From contig JACKJV010000007.1 of the NCBI GenBank assembly GCA_020637775.1, positions 62,001-126,000 of the forward strand: a stretch of 64,000 nt of DNA. The letters are read 5' to 3'. The stretch's first letter is position 1, and each line of letters begins with the position of its first letter. The position numbers and the translations under genes are program-made. The notes beneath the pieces are model-generated. The model worked only from the letters and a program-made list of their open reading frames with translations, was not told where the DNA came from and ran no database searches. Of the stretch, positions 58,738 to 64,000 are shown in pieces. Source of the stretch: Brucellaceae bacterium (lineage in GTDB: Bacteria > Pseudomonadota > Alphaproteobacteria > Rhizobiales > Rhizobiaceae).

Positions 58738-60417
58738 TCAGAACAGGCCTTCGATGAAGCCTTCGTCATTGAAGCGGATATGCTCTGCCGAAGGCACCTT
58801 GGGCAGGCCCGGCATTGTCATGATCTCGCCGCAGATGGCCACGACGAACCCGGCCCCGGCCGAAAGCCGCACTTCGCGCACCGGCACGACATGGTCGGTC
58901 GGCGCGCCCCGCAGGTTGGGATCGGTGGAGAAGGAATATTGCGTCTTGGCCATGCAGACCGGCAGATTGCCGTAACCGTCGGCTTCCCAGCGCTTCAACT
59001 GTTCGCGGATCGCCTTGTCCGCGATGGCTTCTGAACCGCGATAGATGCGCCGCACGATCGTGTCGATCTTGTCGAACAGACCCATCTCGTCGCTGTAGAG
59101 GGGCGCGAATTGCGACAGGCCGGATTCGGCCAGGTCCACCACCTTGTGCGCCAGTTCCTCGATGCCGGCAGAGCCTTCCGCCCAATGGCGGCACAGGATG
59201 GCCTCGGCCCCCATCGATGCGACATAGGCCTTCACCGCCTCGATTTCCGCATCCGTATCACCGGCGAAATGGTTGATCGCCACGACCGCAGGCACGCCGA
59301 ACTGCTTCACGTTTTCCACATGTCGGCCGAGATTGGCGCAGCCCTTCTGCACCGCCGCCACGTTCTCGGCACCCAGATCGTCCTTCTTCACGCCGCCGTT
59401 CATCTTGATGGCGCGGATCGTCGCCACGATCACGGCAGCAGCCGGCTTCAACCCGCCCTTGCGGCACTTGATGTCGAAGAACTTCTCCGCGCCCAGATCC
59501 GCCCCGAAACCGGCTTCCGTGACCACGTAGTCGGCCAGCTTCAGCGCGGTCTTCGTTGCCACCAGCGAGTTGCAGCCATGCGCGATATTGGCGAAGGGCC
59601 CGCCATGCACGAAGGCCGGATTGTTTTCCAGCGTCTGCACGAGATTGGGCTGCATGGCGTCCTTCAGCAGCACCGCCATCGCACCATCGGCCTTCAGGTC
59701 GCGGGCGCGGATGGCCGTCCGGTCGCGGCGGTAGGCAACGATGATATCGCCCAGCCGGCGCTCCAGGTCGGCAAGGTCGGAGGCGAGGCACAGGATGGCC
59801 ATCACTTCCGAAGCGACCGTGATGTCGAAGCCGGTCTCGCGCGGATAGCCGTTGCTGACACCGCCCAGCGGGCCGACGATCTGGCGCAGCGCCCGGTCGT
59901 TCATGTCCATCACGCGCCGCCAGGCGACGCGCCGGGTGTCGATCTCCAGCTTGTTGCCCCAGTAGATGTGGTTGTCGATCATCGCCGAGAGCAGGTTGTG
60001 CGCCGCCGTGATCGCGTGGAAATCGCCGGTGAAGTGGAGGTTCATGTCCTCCATCGGCACGACCTGCGCATAACCGCCGCCAGCCGCGCCGCCCTTCACG
60101 CCAAAACAGGGGCCGAGCGAGGCTTCGCGAATGCAGATCGCGGCCTTCTTGCCGATCCGGTTGAGACCGTCGCCGAGACCGACAGTGGTCGTGGTCTTGC
60201 CCTCGCCGGCCGGCGTCGGGTTGATGGCGGTCACGAGAATGAGCTTGCCGTTCTCGCGCTCGCCGAGCGAGGCGATGAAATCGGCGGAGATTTTCGCCTT
60301 GTCATGGCCGTAGGGCAGCAGATGCTCGCCCGGAATGTCCAGCCTGGCGCCGATCTCCTGGATCGGCTTCTTGGACGCTGCGCGCGCGATTTCGATGTCT
60401 GACTTGAATTCGGCCAT
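58738..60417 (-). CDS. fhs: formate-tetrahydrofolate ligase
   Basis: ATP-dependent synthesis of 10-formyltetrahydrofolate from formate. The 559-residue length is standard. The ATP-binding loop is [20 protein letters not shown] (about 67-86); other family blocks are [35 protein letters not shown] and a C-terminal [15 protein letters not shown]. The ATG at 60417 has a GGGAGGAG site. It feeds one-carbon units to purine, methionine and formyl-Met-tRNA synthesis, and can recycle formate. Confidence 0.97.
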   Translation of the reverse strand: MAEFKSDIEIARAASKKPIQEIGARLDIPGEHLLPYGHDKAKISADFIASLGERENGKLILVTAINPTPAGEGKTTTTVGLGDGLNRIGKKAAICIREASLGPCFGVKGGAAGGGYAQVVPMEDMNLHFTGDFHAITAAHNLLSAMIDNHIYWGNKLEIDTRRVAWRRVMDMNDRALRQIVGPLGGVSNGYPRETGFDITVASEVMAILCLASDLADLERRLGDIIVAYRRDRTAIRARDLKADGAMAVLLKDAMQPNLVQTLENNPAFVHGGPFANIAHGCNSLVATKTALKLADYVVTEAGFGADLGAEKFFDIKCRKGGLKPAAAVIVATIRAIKMNGGVKKDDLGAENVAAVQKGCANLGRHVENVKQFGVPAVVAINHFAGDTDAEIEAVKAYVASMGAEAILCRHWAEGSAGIEELAHKVVDLAESGLSQFAPLYSDEMGLFDKIDTIVRRIYRGSEAIADKAIREQLKRWEADGYGNLPVCMAKTQYSFSTDPNLRGAPTDHVVPVREVRLSAGAGFVVAICGEIMTMPGLPKVPSAEHIRFNDEGFIEGLF

Positions 60418-60442
60418 GCCGCTCCTCCCGAAGGGTTGAGGA

Positions 60443-60471
60443 ATTGAACAGGCCGCAAACAAGCCATGCAA
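60443..60471 (-). promoter_or_regulatory. possible fhs promoter
   Basis: Minus strand: TTGCAT (complement of 60466-60471), 17 bases, TTCAAT (complement of 60443-60448), 26 bases before the fhs start codon. Confidence 0.5.
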
Positions 60472-60545
60472 AGGCACGGTCCCGCTTGCCCGTTTCAGCC
60501 ACTCCCTACGCCGTTCGCGACACGGGCTGCGGCGCAGCGGGAGGA

Positions 60546-61655
60546 TCAGCGATCGAGAATGTCGCGCATCTCGGTCATGTTGGCGCGCACGCGCAGCAGG
60601 TAGAAGCCCATCGTGGCCAGGTGCGAGGGCATGATGAAGGCCGATTCGGCGCCGTTGGAAATGATCCATGGCCGCATGTCGAGCGCGGCGCGCAATTGCT
60701 GGTCCGCCTCCGCCCAGGTCCGGCTCAGGCCGCGTTCGTTGACGATGGCCTGGAAATCGCTCTGCGCGCCGGCCATGATGCCGTTGAGCGCATAGAGCTG
60801 GCCATAGGCGAACCAGAAGCGGTCATCGGCACGCGTGTCGAACCAGCCGGCATCGGACAGTTCGATCTGGTCGCGCAGGATGTCCGAGGTCGAGCCGATG
60901 GCATTGGTCATCGTGTCGAGGAAGCGCAGCAGGTTGTCGGCGCGCGGGTCGAACGTGGCATCGCAGCTTGCCAGCCTTTGGTTGAAGGCACGCAGATTGC
61001 CCACTGCGGTCCGGTAGGTGGCCGGCGTGGGAGCGATGAAATAGGGCGCCTGCGTCGTGATGTACCAGAGGTCTTCCTTGTAGTTGAGGTTCTGGCGGGC
61101 GTCCTGCAGGCTCTGGTCGATCTGGGATGTGCCGCGCACGCGGCCGAGCCGGTCGACCAGTTCGAACGATGTGCGCCGCAGGATCTCGTTGATGCCAAGC
61201 TGGAAGGCCGCCTTGTTGTCAAAGAACGGGGTATATTTCCAGTCCATGCCGAACAGGCCCATTTTCGAGGCCAGCATGGAGGGTATCCAGGCGTTCTGGT
61301 TGACATTGAAGTCGGTCAGGTCCGCCGTCACTTCCACGATGGAGGAGACACCGCAGGCATTGGTCTGCCCCGCGACGGGATCGCCCGGCAATGTCTTGCG
61401 TTCGGCGAAATCATAGGCGGCCACGTAGTCCGGATCGAAATTGGTCCAGACCTGTGTCTGCACCATGAAATAGGCGTAGAAGGCAACGATGCCGGCAACC
61501 ACAATGCCGACGACGGTCTTGACGATCCAGCCCTTGCGCAGCCACCAGCGCCCGAGCCACAGGAAGGGCCAGAGCAGCCAGCCGATGACGATGCCGATGC
61601 CGCGTCCGATCCACTGGAAGACCATCGTGAAAAAGTTGATGATCGGGTCGATCAT
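60546..61655 (-). CDS. DUF2333 family membrane protein
   Basis: A 369-residue protein with an N-terminal membrane region: two closely spaced hydrophobic stretches (about 10-36, then 43-65) and a large periplasmic remainder. The sequence fits the DUF2333 family: [35 protein letters not shown] and [24 protein letters not shown]. The ATG at 61655 has a GAGGGGAG site. It is 11 bases after the upstream gene and ends the cassette. Function unknown. Confidence 0.83.
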   Translation of the reverse strand: MIDPIINFFTMVFQWIGRGIGIVIGWLLWPFLWLGRWWLRKGWIVKTVVGIVVAGIVAFYAYFMVQTQVWTNFDPDYVAAYDFAERKTLPGDPVAGQTNACGVSSIVEVTADLTDFNVNQNAWIPSMLASKMGLFGMDWKYTPFFDNKAAFQLGINEILRRTSFELVDRLGRVRGTSQIDQSLQDARQNLNYKEDLWYITTQAPYFIAPTPATYRTAVGNLRAFNQRLASCDATFDPRADNLLRFLDTMTNAIGSTSDILRDQIELSDAGWFDTRADDRFWFAYGQLYALNGIMAGAQSDFQAIVNERGLSRTWAEADQQLRAALDMRPWIISNGAESAFIMPSHLATMGFYLLRVRANMTEMRDILDR

Positions 61656-61666
61656 GGCCGCTCCCC

Positions 61667-62953
61667 TCAATCCTTGAGCCCGTAGAGGCTGAGCCGGAAG
61701 CCCGCCTTGTCTTTCAGATAAGTGCTTTTCAGCGTCTCAACAACGGCTTCGCGCCATATGTCCGAAAACCCGGAATAGTCGTCATAGAAGCCCTGCTTGT
61801 TGAAGACGTAGCGCGAGACGAAATCGAAACGCACGAAATCCGAGATCAGCCGGTTGGTCAGCCAGGCATCCGGATGGTCCGGTTTGGCGCGCACGACCAG
61901 GAAGCGCTTGTCCGGCTCCACCCGCCCGATATCCAGCCGCCCGGTTTGCGTGACGGCGCGTTTGGCCGCCATCAGGAAGGGATAGGTTCCCTCGTGGTTG
62001 ATGAGATCGGCATAGCGGTGCATCCACGTCTGCACCCAGACCTGATCGACCTGCGTCAGGTTCTTTTCCGGCTCGAGCTGGTGCATGAGCTGGCGCACCT
62101 TCATCTGCGCGCGATGCTCCAGGTAGCCCGATTCCTCCAGCCACGAGGCCCGCGGCAGATCCAGCCGCCCGGTCTCCGCCAGGAACCGGAAAACCCGCTC
62201 GTGGTCGTCAAGCGACAGGTAGGACACCTGCCAGGGTCGCGAACGGCGGAAACCCGGCGCGTCCGGATGGGCGATCACCGTCGTCATGCGCTCGTCGATG
62301 AAAACGTAGAGCCCGCCGAAGTGACTGGTCCAGAAGGCATTGTGGCGGAACACGACCTTGTCCGGCACCAACGCGTTCTCGCGGATGTCGCCGGTGACCT
62401 TCGCCAGGTCCACCATCTCTTGCAGCATGGTATTGTCACGCCAGGCATCCGGTTCGGTCTTCAGCCGGTCGACCAGTTCGCGCAATTGCGCCGCCTTGCC
62501 GACAACGTCTTCCGCCGACAGGACGCGGAACTGTACCTGGTTGATCGAAAGCAGGTCTTCCACGTCATCGACGAAGGACACCGAATCCTCGATCTCGCCG
62601 AAGATCACATCCTTGATCGTCAGCGCATTGATGGCGCGGGCATTGGACTGCATGAACTCGAACATGAGCTGCGAGGTGTTGGAAAAGCGCGTATGAACCA
62701 CCGGCAGGTCACGCTGCGCCGGCGTCAGGATGATGAAGCGCCGGTTGATGCCATTGGGGTCGAGATAGTCGAAATCGCCCAGTTCTTCGGCCACCTGCGG
62801 CGAAAAGCCGGTTCGGTCGATGTCGAACGAGGTCAGCTTGGTCTGGGCAAGACCGAAGGCCTTGAGCGCCTTGTTGTAGCGCGCGATCAGGTGCGGCTCG
62901 CTGATCGGCAGCAGCCGCCCGTAGATCAGTTCGGAATCGACCAGGCGTTTCAT
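61667..62953 (-). CDS. conserved hypothetical protein, DUF6638-like
   Basis: A 428-residue soluble protein without signal peptide or membrane helices, seen in rhizobial genomes and, from memory, listed as DUF6638. Visible blocks are NAFWTSHFGGLYVFIDERMTTV, RSRPWQVSYLSLDDHERVFRFL and LINHEGTYPFLMAAKRAV. The ATG at 62953 overlaps the AAA ATPase stop by four bases (ATGA), showing tight coupling. No catalytic motif can be named. Confidence 0.78.
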   Translation of the reverse strand: MKRLVDSELIYGRLLPISEPHLIARYNKALKAFGLAQTKLTSFDIDRTGFSPQVAEELGDFDYLDPNGINRRFIILTPAQRDLPVVHTRFSNTSQLMFEFMQSNARAINALTIKDVIFGEIEDSVSFVDDVEDLLSINQVQFRVLSAEDVVGKAAQLRELVDRLKTEPDAWRDNTMLQEMVDLAKVTGDIRENALVPDKVVFRHNAFWTSHFGGLYVFIDERMTTVIAHPDAPGFRRSRPWQVSYLSLDDHERVFRFLAETGRLDLPRASWLEESGYLEHRAQMKVRQLMHQLEPEKNLTQVDQVWVQTWMHRYADLINHEGTYPFLMAAKRAVTQTGRLDIGRVEPDKRFLVVRAKPDHPDAWLTNRLISDFVRFDFVSRYVFNKQGFYDDYSGFSDIWREAVVETLKSTYLKDKAGFRLSLYGLKD

Positions 62954-64000
62954 GATCCGGCCCACACCCCACGCGCCTTCATGTCCTCGATCTCGCGCAG
63001 CGCCCGCTCGCGCAGCTTCTGGTCGCGCACGAGCCGTGACACCGCCGCCTCGTCGGCCCGGTCGGAATAGCGGAACTCGCTGTCGGCATAGCGGTTGATC
63101 TCCTGCATCACCATGGCCATGTCGAAGGGCCCGCGCAATTCCTCGATCATCGCCTTCTTCTCGTCGTAGGACTTGTGCATGAAGGTTTCCGGCGCCTCGA
63201 ACCAGTCGTCCGGCAGGTCGATATCCATGGCCCGCATCTTGATGGCATCGGTGATGTTCTTGATCGCACGGCCGGTGAAGCGCGGCTCCGCCTGCTTGAT
63301 CATGTGCAGGTAGGCGCCGATATCGGCCATGGTCTTCGGCGCGCCATGGTCATTGAGGAAGCGGTCATGCACCTTGCGCAGGCCCTCTTCCTTCGGCGTT
63401 GCATGCTCCTCATAGGCCACCGCGACGGCTTCGCGGATCTGCTGGTGGGCAAACAGGTCGTGCTCGCCGAGCGGGATCGCGTGGTTCTTGCCCGCCAGGA
63501 GCACGAAGATGTCGACATAATCCTCCAGCGTCTGCGGTCCATCCACCAGCCAGCGGGCGCCGGCGCGCTGGCGCAGCGCATCGTCCACGTTTTCCGGATA
63601 GTTGGAAAACATGCCAAACGAGCAGTTTCCACGCACAACCGTCGATGCTCCGGCAAAGGCGCCCATGAGCACCCCGGTGATCTCGTGTTGTCCGGCCGAG
63701 GCCCGGTCGTCTGAACGGCGCGCCGCGACCTGGTCGATATCGTCCACCGTTCCGAAGCCGATGGCGCGCGGATTGAGCACGTTGTCGATGAAGGCCTTGC
63801 AGTTCTGGCCGGACTTGCCCTGGTAGGAGGAAATCTGGTCGACGCCGAAATTCTCGTAATGGAACGGGTAACCGGCCACCTGGCAGTAGTCGTTGATGAG
63901 CCCGGCCGTCATCTGGATCAGGATCGTCTTGCCCGTGCCCGGCGCGCCGTCGCCGATGAATGTGAACAGGAAGCCGCCGAGGTCCACGAAGGGGTTCATC
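62950..64000 (-). CDS. AAA-family ATPase, 5' end outside the window
   Basis: At least 349 residues of an AAA+ ATPase; the reading frame is open to the window edge, and the start lies beyond it. The Walker A motif GAPGTGKTI is near residue 20 of the visible part, so an N-terminal segment is missing. Walker B is probably GTVDDIDQV, with RRSDD following. The C-terminal part is helical (EELRGPFDMAMVMQEINRYADSEFRYSDRADEAAVSRLVRDQ). Coupled to the DUF6638-like gene, it probably remodels or loads that protein. Confidence 0.85.
   Translation of the reverse strand, partial: MNPFVDLGGFLFTFIGDGAPGTGKTILIQMTAGLINDYCQVAGYPFHYENFGVDQISSYQGKSGQNCKAFIDNVLNPRAIGFGTVDDIDQVAARRSDDRASAGQHEITGVLMGAFAGASTVVRGNCSFGMFSNYPENVDDALRQRAGARWLVDGPQTLEDYVDIFVLLAGKNHAIPLGEHDLFAHQQIREAVAVAYEEHATPKEEGLRKVHDRFLNDHGAPKTMADIGAYLHMIKQAEPRFTGRAIKNITDAIKMRAMDIDLPDDWFEAPETFMHKSYDEKKAMIEELRGPFDMAMVMQEINRYADSEFRYSDRADEAAVSRLVRDQKLRERALREIEDMKARGVWAGS

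Overview
The window is GC-rich chromosomal DNA of an alphaproteobacterium, most likely of the order Hyphomicrobiales (Rhizobiales) and of a Nitratireductor/Mesorhizobium-like type. That placement is an inference from gene content: a fused trpE(G) gene preceded by a Trp-Trp-Arg leader peptide, a petABC cytochrome bc1 operon, and many DUF families common in rhizobia. No rRNA, tRNA, CRISPR array, insertion sequence or phage gene was seen. Almost all DNA is coding, genes sit in tight operons with 1-4 base stop/start overlaps, and no gene looks broken. The AAA ATPase gene at the right edge is cut by the window.

Layout. 1-3.5 kb: apt, then the bc1 operon petA-petB-petC (minus strand). 3.7-8.8 kb: a small unknown gene, an ATP-grasp ligase and two coupled ABC exporter half-transporters (minus). 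8.9-11 kb: trmL, a small unknown gene, hemF and a DUF1059 gene. 11-13.6 kb: a minus-strand operon DUF1285-Nudix-cca, divergent from a plus-strand MoxR/DUF58/BatA-type operon (13.7-20.5 kb). 20.6-24.4 kb: a three-gene signalling unit made of a periplasmic SUOX-fold protein without cysteine, a hybrid histidine kinase with HPt domain, and an HD-GYP response regulator. 25-30.6 kb: two glutathione-dependent reductases (yghU, yqjG), a GNAT acetyltransferase, a Nudix hydrolase, a metallophosphoesterase, an unknown membrane protein and an alpha/beta hydrolase. 30.7-32.7 kb: leuA with a leucine-rich leader peptide. 32.8-33.4 kb: a DsbA/FrnE-type oxidoreductase.

33.4-50 kb is the anaerobic respiration block. 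On the minus strand the order is narK1-narK2-narG-narH-narJ-narI-parvulin isomerase-carbonic anhydrase-moaA-mog-ubiT-ubiU-ubiV-small unknown gene. Upstream and divergent lies a Crp/Fnr-family regulator. Two perfect FNR/DNR-type palindromes lie in the 258-base gap between them. Together these genes supply nitrate import, the nitrate reductase and its maturation factors, two steps linked to molybdenum cofactor, and oxygen-independent hydroxylation for ubiquinone, the likely electron donor.

50-64 kb: a CDF metal exporter, a membrane spermidine-synthase-like protein, a small cytochrome c coupled to trpE(G) with its trpL leader and attenuator, a TPR-sulfotransferase, a strong small-RNA candidate, a DUF2254 membrane protein, fhs, and a DUF2333/DUF6638-like/AAA-ATPase cassette. 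The regulatory signals that stand out are the leu and trp leaders, both predicted to be transcribed from the first base of their own start codon, the FNR boxes, and the structured RNA at about 57.0-57.15 kb.
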